The notes beneath the pieces were generated by a model. It saw only the letters and a list, made by a program, of their open reading frames with translations. It made no database searches and was not told where the DNA came from. From Sediminitomix flava (GTDB taxonomy: Bacteria > Bacteroidota > Bacteroidia > Cytophagales > Flammeovirgaceae), in NCBI RefSeq assembly GCF_003149185.1, contig NZ_QGDO01000002.1, forward strand, positions 930,001 through 994,000: a DNA stretch of 64,000 nucleotides, given 5' to 3'. A program made the position numbers and the translations under genes. Numbering within the stretch: the stretch's first letter is position 1; the number at the start of each line of letters is the position of its first letter. Positions 23,736 through 32,419 of this stretch are shown here, piece after piece.

Positions 23736-26144
23736 ATGAGATTTTATCAGCTCTTACTTTTTTTACTCATTTCGCTAACTGCATTTGGAGAAAAATCACC
23801 TATAAAAATCAAAGGACATATCACGAGTGGGAAAGAGCATATTGCTTTTGCTTCAGTTTCCATAAATGAAGGTCAGCTAGGAACACACTCTGATGATACA
23901 GGGCATTTTGTACTTGAACTTGAAAAAGGGAAAGAATACAAAATAGAAATCTCAATGGTAGGCTATCAGTCTATTGTAAAACACATTACGGCTGATAAGT
24001 CTGGAGAATTACATTTCAATCTCAAAAAGGATTTATTAGAGTTAAATGAAGTCATTGTCTCAAGTAGCCGTAGAGCGCAAAACAGAAAAGAAACCCCTGC
24101 CGTAGTCAATGTAGTCGGGAAAGAATTATTTGCCTCTTCCAACTTTAAAGTGGCTTCAGAAGGTCTAAATTTTATTTCGGGTTCAAGGGTTGAAAATACA
24201 TGTGGTAACTGTGGTGCTACTCAACTTCGTTTGAATGGTTTGGAAGGGCCTTATACACAGATTCTGATCGATAGTCGTCCTTTGTTTAATGGGCTGATTG
24301 GTGTTTATGGCTTAGAACAAATTCCTGTTTCTATGGTAGAACAAGTAGAAGTTGTTCGTGGTGGTGGATCAGTTTTGTACGGTGCTAATGCCATCGGAGG
24401 AACAGTTAATATCTTGACCAAATCTCCTGAGTTTAATGCTTTTGAAGTAGGGAGTAGCTTTTCGACTATAGATGGTAAATCCAATGACTACAATGTCTAT
24501 TTCAATTCTTCACTCATTTCTAACAATGAGAAAACTTCCGCATATATCTATGGTTCTTTCAGACAGCGAGATGCTTGGAATGCAAATCCAGAGGATGTTT
24601 ATTACTTGATAGATGAAGATGGTAATCCTTACGGCAATCCTATAAAAGATGATTTTTCAGAACTGACAGCACTTTCAACATATTCATTTGGCTCAAAGAT
24701 TTATCAAAAACTAAACGAACAACATAAACTTTCATTGGACTTAAAATACACCAAAGATGAAAGAAGAGGTGGTAACAAACTCGATTTAGAACCACATGAA
24801 GCTGACCTTACAGAAACCATAGATATGCATATTGGTAGTGCCAGCTTAGAACACGATTGGTTTAGCACAAACAAAAAAATACACCTCAACAACTATTTCA
24901 GTACTCAATATGTACACCGAGACAGCTACTATGGAGCACATCAAACACCCGATGGATACGGACTGACGACTGGTTCTACAATTGTAGGAGGTTCACAATT
25001 GAATCTTGATTTGGGAGAATTCTTCGGAGGTGAAAACTTCTTTGTAGCAGGTATGGAATATATTCATGATCAGATCAATGATAAAAAATTGTCTTATTTT
25101 GATGAGGAAGAAAACAGACAAACCGATGATGTAACTATATCTGATCAAGTTTCTAATACCTATGCTGTATTTGCTCAGAATGAATGGAAAGCGGATCGTC
25201 TATCGGTACTTTTAGGAGCTAGACTCGATTATGTTGACATCAAAGACCTTCAAAACCCTGAAAATAATAAGTCTTTACCTGCTTTCAATCCAAGGGTAAA
25301 TATGAAATACAAACTCTCAGAAGACATGCAAATAAGAGCCGGTTTTGCCACAGGTTTCCGTGCTCCACAGATGTTCTCAGAAGATTTACATATTGAGGTT
25401 TCTAGCGGTCAAGGTGTCAGAACTATTCTTGATCCGAACCTAGAAGCTGAAAATTCGATCTCTTTTAACCTTGCTTGGGATTTGGATAAAACGATTGGTG
25501 GTACTCAAGTTTATTTATTGACTGAAGGTTTTCATACACGTATCAAGAATAGATTCGATAACCAATTCGACTACATGGAAGATGGCACTCTTATACTTTT
25601 CAAGAGGAATTCAACTTCAGATGCCGTTGTAGAAGGTTTTAATTTTGAAGCTAAAGTCGCTCCTTCCGAATTCTTTAATGTACAAGGTGCTTATACAATT
25701 CAATCTTCTAGTTATGAAGAAGAAAATCAATGGGGAGATGAGGATTCTAGTACTTCAAAATTTATTTTAAGAACGCCAAATCAGTATGGCTCAATCACAA
25801 CTAATTATAATATTTCGAATCAATGGACTGCTTCTCTTACAGGAGTTTATACAGGAAAAATGTATGCTCCATATATCCCTGGCGGATTTATTGATGGAGA
25901 GTTAACCACCGAAGAAACATTGATTGAAACAGAAAGCTTTTTCGATCTTGGGTTTAAAGTTTCTTATATCACAAAACTGACAAAGGACACTAAAATCCAA
26001 CTTGGTTTAGGTGTGAATAACATCTTCAATCAGATGCAAGAAAGCTTTGTGAGTGGTATCGATAAAGACGCAGCATTTGTCTATGGCCCGATAACTCCTC
26101 GAATGTTCTACTTTGATATCAAAATTGGAAACCTGTTACAGTAA
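23736..26144 (+). CDS. TonB-dependent outer-membrane receptor with carboxypeptidase-like N-domain
   Basis: This is an 802-residue outer-membrane receptor. A signal peptide (to ~18, LTAFGEK) is followed by a CarboxypepD_reg-like domain (~23-98, IKIKGHITSGKEHIAFASVSIN), a plug domain (~115-230: NEVIVSSSRRAQ, ILIDSRPLFNGLIG, QVEVVRGGGSVLYGANAIGGTVNILTK), then a 22-strand barrel to the end with the closing aromatic-rich strand (PRMFYFDIKIGNLLQ). The plug carries a Cys-Gly-Asn-Cys motif (C156/C159), seen in a subset of metal or cofactor receptors. The substrate is not determined. A strong bidirectional terminator follows. Confidence 0.92.
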   Translation: MRFYQLLLFLLISLTAFGEKSPIKIKGHITSGKEHIAFASVSINEGQLGTHSDDTGHFVLELEKGKEYKIEISMVGYQSIVKHITADKSGELHFNLKKDLLELNEVIVSSSRRAQNRKETPAVVNVVGKELFASSNFKVASEGLNFISGSRVENTCGNCGATQLRLNGLEGPYTQILIDSRPLFNGLIGVYGLEQIPVSMVEQVEVVRGGGSVLYGANAIGGTVNILTKSPEFNAFEVGSSFSTIDGKSNDYNVYFNSSLISNNEKTSAYIYGSFRQRDAWNANPEDVYYLIDEDGNPYGNPIKDDFSELTALSTYSFGSKIYQKLNEQHKLSLDLKYTKDERRGGNKLDLEPHEADLTETIDMHIGSASLEHDWFSTNKKIHLNNYFSTQYVHRDSYYGAHQTPDGYGLTTGSTIVGGSQLNLDLGEFFGGENFFVAGMEYIHDQINDKKLSYFDEEENRQTDDVTISDQVSNTYAVFAQNEWKADRLSVLLGARLDYVDIKDLQNPENNKSLPAFNPRVNMKYKLSEDMQIRAGFATGFRAPQMFSEDLHIEVSSGQGVRTILDPNLEAENSISFNLAWDLDKTIGGTQVYLLTEGFHTRIKNRFDNQFDYMEDGTLILFKRNSTSDAVVEGFNFEAKVAPSEFFNVQGAYTIQSSSYEEENQWGDEDSSTSKFILRTPNQYGSITTNYNISNQWTASLTGVYTGKMYAPYIPGGFIDGELTTEETLIETESFFDLGFKVSYITKLTKDTKIQLGLGVNNIFNQMQESFVSGIDKDAAFVYGPITPRMFYFDIKIGNLLQ

Positions 26145-26162
26145 CAGAGTTTAGTGAATTCA

Positions 26163-26201
26163 AAAAAATCCCTTCCTAGTTAGGCTAAGAAGGGATTTTT
26201 T
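26163..26201. terminator. bidirectional terminator
   Basis: A 13-bp stem (AAAAAATCCCTTC at 26163-26175 with 26189-26201) has A/T runs on both sides. It serves the TonB receptor (plus) and the FAD oxidoreductase (minus). Confidence 0.87.
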
Positions 26202-26214
26202 GTTTGAATAAATA

Positions 26215-27825
26215 TTAACTAATCTGTCCCGAAAGGACTTCTTTCATAATCTTCTCAATGATATTTTTCTTCAAGATTGCAGAAGCTGTGATAAATCCTG
26301 CAAAAAGTGCTCCTCCTACTCCTGCAGTTACAATATCTTGCCCCGTCAAATAAAGGTTTTTTATTTCAGTTCGAGGTTGCAAAAACTTCTGCTCATAACG
26401 TTCTGGGTCATGATCAATACCATACAATTCTCCTTGTGCATAATTCATAAAATGCTTGGTAGAAACAGGCGTTGATAGTTCGTAATAATCTACTTTTCCT
26501 CTGAGCTGAGGCTCTTTTTCATACAGAACTTCCAACAACCTTTGAGCAAACTTTTCTTTCAATGCTTCATAACCATCACCTCGTTTTTTCCATTTGGTAT
26601 CTTCCCATTCTTGGAAAATCTCATAAGGCATAACGGTGATAATATCTACTGTACTTTTATTCGGATATCTTTCCGACCAACTTGGGTCTTTGGCAGATGG
26701 AAACGAAATATAAACTACAGGAAATTCTGTATCTATATCTTTTTGGAAACGCTCAATACTTGCATCATGATTCAAGTCCGATGGATAAATCCAATAATTG
26801 GCTTTTGGCAATTTCAACTCTTGTGGAGTCCCGTTTAGCCCAATATACAAACAAACATGAGCTGCCGATGGCTTCACTTTTTGAAGATGTTCATCCATTT
26901 TATGCTTTCTCACAAGCTCCGAAGGAAGTAGCTTTGTATAGGTATTGATAATTCCTGTTCCACTCACGATTAGGTCTGCATGAATATTTTTACCATCTGC
27001 CATTTTCACACCTGTAGCTTTCCCATTTTCAACAATAATCTCTTCTACCTCTGCATTGGTCAAGATCATACTTCCACTTCGCTCTAAAATTGGAGCAACA
27101 TTATCCGCGATCTGAGACGAACCTCCTACAGGAAAAAATCCGCCATGAAAATAATGCTTCGCTACTGAAGCATGCATCGCAAAACTACTTTTTGAAGGAG
27201 GCAAACCATAATCTCCATATTGCCCTGTCAGTACTTTTATCAGCTGCTCATTAGAGGTCAACTCTTGTAAAACATCCAAAGTTGTTCTGCTTGCAAACTT
27301 CAAATATGCTTTACGCATTTTATTACTCACAGCCCATTTGATGTAGTTGGGCATCGCTTTCTCTGCATAAAATTCTCTGCTTGCTCTGCTCGCTTCAAAA
27401 ACTAGATCAACATATTTATCTATGGCATCGGCTTCTTCGGGGAAGTAGCCTTTCATTTGATCTTTAAAATTCTGTACTCCTTTCGGGAAATCGTAAGTAT
27501 TCTCACCAATCACAATTCGGTCATACACCTCTCCCATGTCTGCCCATTTCAATTCTGCATCCGTGATATAGTCAAAAAGCTGCTTGAGCACTCCCCTTTC
27601 ACGTCCCATCTCTCCGATATAATGAATTCCGACATCCCACTCATAACCTCTCCTTTTGAATACGTGCGTGTAGCCTCCTGCCGTATAGTGCCTTTCAAGT
27701 ACAAGTACTCTTTTACCTTCTTTGGAAAGACACACAGCCGTAGCCAAAGAACCTATTCCAGAACCTATCAAAATTGCATCGTAATGGGCTGCTAATTCAT
27801 GTTTTTGCTTGTAAGACTGTATCAT
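26215..27825 (-). CDS. FAD oxidoreductase of the phytoene-desaturase/retinol-saturase type
   Basis: This is a 536-residue flavoprotein. The N-terminal dinucleotide fold reads YDAILIGSGIGSLATAVCLSKEGKRVLVLERHYTAGGYTHVF, with the GxGxxG and the family Glu (LERH). The middle has FFPVGGSSQIADNVAPILERSG, and the C-terminal FAD closure is NLYLTGQDIVTAGVGGALFAGFITASAIL. This pattern fits CrtISO/RetSat-like proteins (all-trans-retinol 13,14-reductase and carotenoid isomerase relatives). The actual substrate, a polyene or another lipid, is unknown; no other carotenoid gene is seen nearby. It is a single-gene unit behind a strong terminator. Confidence 0.88.
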   Translation of the reverse strand: MIQSYKQKHELAAHYDAILIGSGIGSLATAVCLSKEGKRVLVLERHYTAGGYTHVFKRRGYEWDVGIHYIGEMGRERGVLKQLFDYITDAELKWADMGEVYDRIVIGENTYDFPKGVQNFKDQMKGYFPEEADAIDKYVDLVFEASRASREFYAEKAMPNYIKWAVSNKMRKAYLKFASRTTLDVLQELTSNEQLIKVLTGQYGDYGLPPSKSSFAMHASVAKHYFHGGFFPVGGSSQIADNVAPILERSGSMILTNAEVEEIIVENGKATGVKMADGKNIHADLIVSGTGIINTYTKLLPSELVRKHKMDEHLQKVKPSAAHVCLYIGLNGTPQELKLPKANYWIYPSDLNHDASIERFQKDIDTEFPVVYISFPSAKDPSWSERYPNKSTVDIITVMPYEIFQEWEDTKWKKRGDGYEALKEKFAQRLLEVLYEKEPQLRGKVDYYELSTPVSTKHFMNYAQGELYGIDHDPERYEQKFLQPRTEIKNLYLTGQDIVTAGVGGALFAGFITASAILKKNIIEKIMKEVLSGQIS

Positions 27826-28076
27826 TGGTATATCGTTGTTTTTGGTTTAGTGTATAAAATACTATTATTTTTCTATTATTTAATGACTTAATTAAAATTC
27901 ATACTTTCAAAAAGTAATTCTATCAAGGATTTAAAGACTACATAAACAAAATTCAAATAGCTACAATCATCTAAATACCAACAACTTTACCTCTCTAATA
28001 AAATCATGTAGTTTAAATTAGTCTCATCTATTAAATTTCTGTATACTTATAACATTAAACTAAAAGTGTTACACCA

Positions 28077-29621
28077 ATGAAGTATTTTTTTACTACGCTA
28101 CTAATCTTAAGTTTCACCTTCGCAACACAAGCTCAAAATGAAAGATATAATCTAGAAACTTCATTTAAAGCCAACCTCACAGATCAGATCAGAGTACATC
28201 CACTGATGAGTTCTGAAGACACTGTTAATAACTTTCTTTTCACTCAAAAAAATAGCCATCATCTTTTCCTAGGAGAGACAAACGCAACCTTTAGAACGGT
28301 TGCTGCTAATAAAGCCTTTGAGTCTTACGTGGGCTTTTTGAAAAGGGATAATGCATATACTTTAGTGTTTAAAGAGATTAGTGGTGAGAAGAAAAAGGTT
28401 GAGGATACTAAAACTCGAACTTACAAACTCGGCTTAATAAAGTGTATCAAAGAAGCGAATGAGATCAAATCAGAAATTTCATATAAAGAATGGCAAATTG
28501 ATAATAATGAGCAGCTATTCGATTTCATCTGTTATCAAAACGAACTATATGCCATTACAGGAAATAGAAAAGCACAAAGCATTCATATTTACCAATTTTC
28601 TGAAGCACAAGACGCTGAAAAGATCATTAGCTTTAATTCTTCTTCAATCAACAGTCACCTGTTTTATAAACCAGAAGGTAATACCTTATTTGCTAAATAT
28701 ATTCACCATGATTTAGCCATAGTAGATCATGATGAAATAGTGAACCCTATGACTACCGACAGAGCATTTAAACTATTTTTGAATGGAAAAAAATGGTATA
28801 TGACTTTTGACGTATCTAGGAGTGATTATAATAACAAGACATTTGTTTATGACATTTCTATTGATGATCATACAGTCAAACAATTACCTGTCTTTTCAAA
28901 TGAAAAACTATCGAAAAAATTTTACAGTATGACATCATTTATCATAGATGATAAGTACATGCAAGTCAGTAAAATGAAAGATAAGGTTCAACTGAGTATC
29001 TTTGACCTGAACAATCAGAAACTTTTAAAAGAATACCTATTAGAGAAAGGAACTGAAATAGAGATTGCAAATAATATTGAGCAAAACCCAAGTACATATC
29101 TAAAAAGCTCCAAAAGACTATTCAATAGTCTAATAAAAGGTGGTCCATTAAATCTTGTTGCTATGCGAGTGGGTGATACTTATGAGATTCAAGTTGGGAA
29201 TACTGAATCCTACCAAGATCATTTTTGGTTCCTCTCACATATACCTTATTCTTATATGCCCTCTCCGCAACTTAGAGTCCCAACAGTTCCGCCAGCATTT
29301 GGTTTTTCAGCTTTAGGAAATCCATTAGATTGGCCTGACCTTTCTTCTGTGCTGAAAAAAGAGAAGACTCAAAAAATTAAAGTGCTGAAAACAGTTCTTG
29401 ACACCAAAACCTTAGCGCATATCCGAAAAGATTTAGAAGAAGATTTTAATGGTGCTCTAAAAACTATTCGTGAAAGGCTAACACGAGGAGATCGTGAAAT
29501 TTTTGCTGAAACTTGTTTCAAGAGAGGCGATAAGTATTTTTATGGTGCAATTCTCGGAGCAGGGAGTCTTAACTTTATGGTCTTGGAAGTACCTCTCAAT
29601 AAAGACGCACTACAACAATAA
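28077..29621 (+). CDS. large secreted protein, unknown
   Basis: This is a 514-residue protein with a signal peptide (MKYFFTTLLILSFTFATQAQ). The mature region alternates short beta strands and charged turns (LYAITGNRKAQSIHIYQFSE, KWYMTFDVSRSDYNNKTFVYDISIDDHTVKQLPVF), which suggests a beta-propeller-like fold. A Pro-rich patch (PSPQLRVPTVPPAFGF, ~400-415) precedes a C-terminal helical part (ETFKR region replaced here by GALKTIRERLTRGDREIFAE). No TM segment, lipobox or T9SS tail is visible. I do not recognise the family. It is a stand-alone gene with its own bidirectional terminator. Confidence 0.7.
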   Translation: MKYFFTTLLILSFTFATQAQNERYNLETSFKANLTDQIRVHPLMSSEDTVNNFLFTQKNSHHLFLGETNATFRTVAANKAFESYVGFLKRDNAYTLVFKEISGEKKKVEDTKTRTYKLGLIKCIKEANEIKSEISYKEWQIDNNEQLFDFICYQNELYAITGNRKAQSIHIYQFSEAQDAEKIISFNSSSINSHLFYKPEGNTLFAKYIHHDLAIVDHDEIVNPMTTDRAFKLFLNGKKWYMTFDVSRSDYNNKTFVYDISIDDHTVKQLPVFSNEKLSKKFYSMTSFIIDDKYMQVSKMKDKVQLSIFDLNNQKLLKEYLLEKGTEIEIANNIEQNPSTYLKSSKRLFNSLIKGGPLNLVAMRVGDTYEIQVGNTESYQDHFWFLSHIPYSYMPSPQLRVPTVPPAFGFSALGNPLDWPDLSSVLKKEKTQKIKVLKTVLDTKTLAHIRKDLEEDFNGALKTIRERLTRGDREIFAETCFKRGDKYFYGAILGAGSLNFMVLEVPLNKDALQQ

Positions 29622-29659
29622 GTTGACACTTAACTAGTAAGTATAGTTATTTAGAGAAG

Positions 29660-29703
29660 AAAAAATCCACTTTCTAAGATCAGACTAGAAAGTGGATTTT
29701 TTT
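29660..29703. terminator. bidirectional terminator
   Basis: A 17-bp stem (AAAAAATCCACTTTCTA at 29660-29676 with 29687-29703) is flanked by A and T runs, between the secreted protein gene (plus) and the lipoprotein gene (minus). Confidence 0.88.
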
Positions 29704-29742
29704 ATGTAAAAATGAACTCTATAACAATAATGTACTGCTTCA

Positions 29743-30207
29743 CTAATCAATCATATCAATCTCCAAATGCTTAGAAATAATATCTTCTATGGCTAAAATC
29801 TTATCTCCTATCCGAATATATTCACATTGATGCCGATAAGCATAATAGATAAATCGTTTGAACATATAGCCTTCAAATATAATCAGATCATTAAAAGCCC
29901 TAAGTGTCCAAGTCATTCGGACATCTCCATTTCTTCTTATGTATTCTACTTTTATAAGCCTTAGTTCATTATTATCCCAATCATCAACACCTTTGAGTGC
30001 AATTATCCCCCAATCTTCGAGCACAGTATAATCTGTATAAATAACAGGTGTATGATCAACTTCTTTATGACAAGATGAAAGCAGTGAAACCAAAAGTCCA
30101 AAAATGCCCACTAGACTTTTTAAATTGAAAAGTCTTAAGTCATTGACACAATAAATAAGTCGATAGCTTAGAATCTTATATTCCGTTAGATACACACCGT
30201 TAGTCAT
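29743..30207 (-). CDS. small lipoprotein, unknown
   Basis: The frame encodes 154 residues; a lipobox (SLVGIFGLLVSLLSSC) places the modified Cys at residue 46. The first ~24 residues (MTNGVYLTEYKILSYRLIYC) are long for a signal peptide, so the true start may be a non-ATG codon nearer LRLFNLKS. The mature part has beta-like strands (PVIYTDYTVLEDWGIIALKG, LRLIKVEYIRRNGDVRMTWTLRAFNDL). No family is recognised. It is a single-gene unit, convergent with the secreted protein gene on its right. Confidence 0.6.
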   Translation of the reverse strand: MTNGVYLTEYKILSYRLIYCVNDLRLFNLKSLVGIFGLLVSLLSSCHKEVDHTPVIYTDYTVLEDWGIIALKGVDDWDNNELRLIKVEYIRRNGDVRMTWTLRAFNDLIIFEGYMFKRFIYYAYRHQCEYIRIGDKILAIEDIISKHLEIDMID

Positions 30208-30554
30208 AAATCAAACACCCCTATAATTTTATCATAGTAAAGTCATTCAACATTTAAAATAATCCTGTTTCAGCCTAAAGTCATTCCTTAGGATTTATGA
30301 ACACATTCATAATTTCAAATGAGATATACTCCTATAAATCAATATAGTAACACAATTACAAATATATTAGAATCGAATCCTCTTGGGTCTTAATGTTGTC
30401 TAATAATTGTTTACGGATTGAATTTGTAGAATAGTCATTCCAAATAACTGTTGGTCAGCTTAAAAAGATATAATGGGTTTAAAAAAATTGAGACAATCAT
30501 AAACCAAAAATCATTCTTTTTGACTTATAATTGTCTCAATATATTTAGTAGATA
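30208..30554. other. intergenic region with helicase terminator
   Basis: This holds the minus-strand terminator of the helicase gene (30481-30540) and the upstream region of the lipoprotein gene. I see no further gene or clear promoter box in the remaining ~270 bases. Confidence 0.4.
30481..30540 (-). terminator. long terminator hairpin of the DEAD-box gene
   Basis: ATTGAGACAAT (30487-30497) pairs with 30530-30540, and the stem extends inward (ATAA, then CAAAAA with TTTTTG) to about 20 pairs. On the minus strand a run of seven Ts follows (30481-30487). Confidence 0.85.
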
Positions 30555-31928
30555 TTACCACCTTTTTTTATTCTTACGTTTCTTCATATTCTGAATCTTG
30601 TCACCACGTTTAATTGGCTTTTTGTAGCGTTCTTGAAGTTTCTGTTTATAACTTTTCTTCTCTTGCTTCTCACGATTATTCTTTGGTTTCTTCTCGTGGA
30701 AAGCTGCTCCCGCTTCTAAATCAATTTTCTTGTGTGGAGACGGCTCGTCGTCAAAATCTTTCGGTTTTTCCTTTTCTTCAGGAATCAATTGGAATGAAAC
30801 CTCCACCTGCTCTGGAAATTCTTGTAACGGAATTTCATAATTCATCAAAGCCTCAATCGCATCCTTCAGTTCTCGTTCTTTTTCATTGAAGAAAAGAATT
30901 GAACGTCCTTCTTGCTGTGCTCTACCTGTACGTCCGATTCTGTGGATATAGTTTTCTGGGTAGAAAGGTGTGTCAAAACTGATTACTGTACTGATATTCT
31001 CGATATCAATACCACGAGCAATTACATCTGTTGCAATCAGAATTCTGCTCGTTCCATCCTCAAACTTCTCGATAGATTTGATACGGTGGTTCTGTTCCTT
31101 ACTAGAGTGAATCACTGAAATCTCTGAAAGGAAATTCAAGGTTTCAGCAAGTTTATCTGCAATAACTTTGCTCCCTACAAAAATTAGAACCTTATGATGT
31201 TTTTCTCTGTCTTCTAACAAGTAGTTCAGAAGATTCGCTTTTGTATTAAAGTTCGGAACTTCATATACTTCTTGCTGAATCGTTTCTACTGGCGTACCGC
31301 TTACAGCTATTGTTTTTCGGACAGGATTTACTAGAAAATCATCGATTAAGCTATCTACATAAGTAGTCATCGTTGCCGAGAAAAGAACGTTCTGACGTTT
31401 TTCTGGCAAGTATTCAAAAATTTGTCTGAGTTGAGTTTTGTAACCAAAGTCAAGCATCACATCGGCTTCATCAATAATCAGCTTCTTGATAGACTTCAAT
31501 CGTAATACATTCGTAAGTGCAAGATCATACAATCGTCTTGGCGTACCCACTATAATATCAACACCTTCAGCAACGGCTTGCTTCTGTCTGTTCATATTAT
31601 TACTACCTCCATAAACTCCAACAACACGAACGTCAATATATTCGGTTAGTTTCTCGATTTGCTCTACAATCTGGATAACCAACTCTCGCGTAGGTGCTAA
31701 AATCAATACTCTCGGATTGGGTTGATCAGAGTATTTCAATTCCTGTAACATCGGAAGCAAATAAGCAATGGTTTTACCCGTACCTGTTTGGGCAATCCCT
31801 ACAAAATCAGCGCCTCCAAGAATCGTTGAGTAAGAAGCTTCTTGGATTGGTGTTGGTTGCTCTAGACCTAAATCTGTCAGAGCATATCGTAATTGTTTTT
31901 TAATCTTAAAGTCATCGAATGTATTCAT
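30555..31928 (-). CDS. DEAD-box RNA helicase (RhlE-like)
   Basis: This is a 457-residue ATP-dependent RNA helicase with all core motifs: Q motif PTPIQ (25-29), AQTGTGKT (46-53), PTREL (79-83), VGTPRRL (~128), DEAD (153-156), SAT (184-186), and in the second lobe VLIFVGSK, ATDVIARGIDIE and HRIGRTGRA. A highly basic C-terminal tail (KKPKNNREKQEKKSYKQK then KRGDKIQNMKKRKNKKRW) would bind RNA. It likely acts in RNA folding, ribosome assembly or cold adaptation. A TACCTTTG -7 box (31933-31940) lies so close to the ATG that the mRNA may be almost leaderless. Confidence 0.93.
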   Translation of the reverse strand: MNTFDDFKIKKQLRYALTDLGLEQPTPIQEASYSTILGGADFVGIAQTGTGKTIAYLLPMLQELKYSDQPNPRVLILAPTRELVIQIVEQIEKLTEYIDVRVVGVYGGSNNMNRQKQAVAEGVDIIVGTPRRLYDLALTNVLRLKSIKKLIIDEADVMLDFGYKTQLRQIFEYLPEKRQNVLFSATMTTYVDSLIDDFLVNPVRKTIAVSGTPVETIQQEVYEVPNFNTKANLLNYLLEDREKHHKVLIFVGSKVIADKLAETLNFLSEISVIHSSKEQNHRIKSIEKFEDGTSRILIATDVIARGIDIENISTVISFDTPFYPENYIHRIGRTGRAQQEGRSILFFNEKERELKDAIEALMNYEIPLQEFPEQVEVSFQLIPEEKEKPKDFDDEPSPHKKIDLEAGAAFHEKKPKNNREKQEKKSYKQKLQERYKKPIKRGDKIQNMKKRKNKKRW

Positions 31929-32419
31929 GCTGCAAAGGTATCAAAAAAATTTCTAGTGGATGATTTTTACAATGTTAATACAAAAGAAGATGTCATTGAT
32001 TAAGCCATTAAACACCTAGAATATTCTGAATTGAGAGTTTCCACACCAAAAGAACAGGGGGAAATCTTAAGAAATAGGTACGTGATATTCATTTATACCA
32101 TAAATAAAACGATTTGTACCATAAATAGATCTTCACACAGATTTATATTTGTGTAATCTTAAACAGAACAAAAGCCTTTACAGCTAGATTCACATAAATA
32201 TCTTAGCCTATTTATGATTCAATGACTTTTATGAAACACGAAAAGGAGAATAACGCTTCAACTGATTAACCTCAGATAACATAGAGAATAATCAAGTTTA
32301 GTAAAAGATAAACTAAGGAATTTTAGGCTAAATATACTGTCGTAGATTACCGCTATATCACACACAAAACCAATTGTTAAACAAAGGAATATTACTTTCT
32401 TTTTCGAGAAAACTAAAAA
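31929..32419. promoter_or_regulatory. divergent promoter region between helicase and TonB receptor
   Basis: This 491-base region holds a minus box TACCTTTG (31933-31940) for the helicase. For the receptor it holds two copies of ATTTRTACCATAAATA (32091-32106 and 32112-32127, 21 bp apart), an ACACA/TGTGT inverted pair (32135-32154), a plus box TATATTTG (32144-32151), and the leader motif AAACCAATTGTTAAACA (32367-32383). This predicts a ~260-base leader for the receptor gene. Confidence 0.55.
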
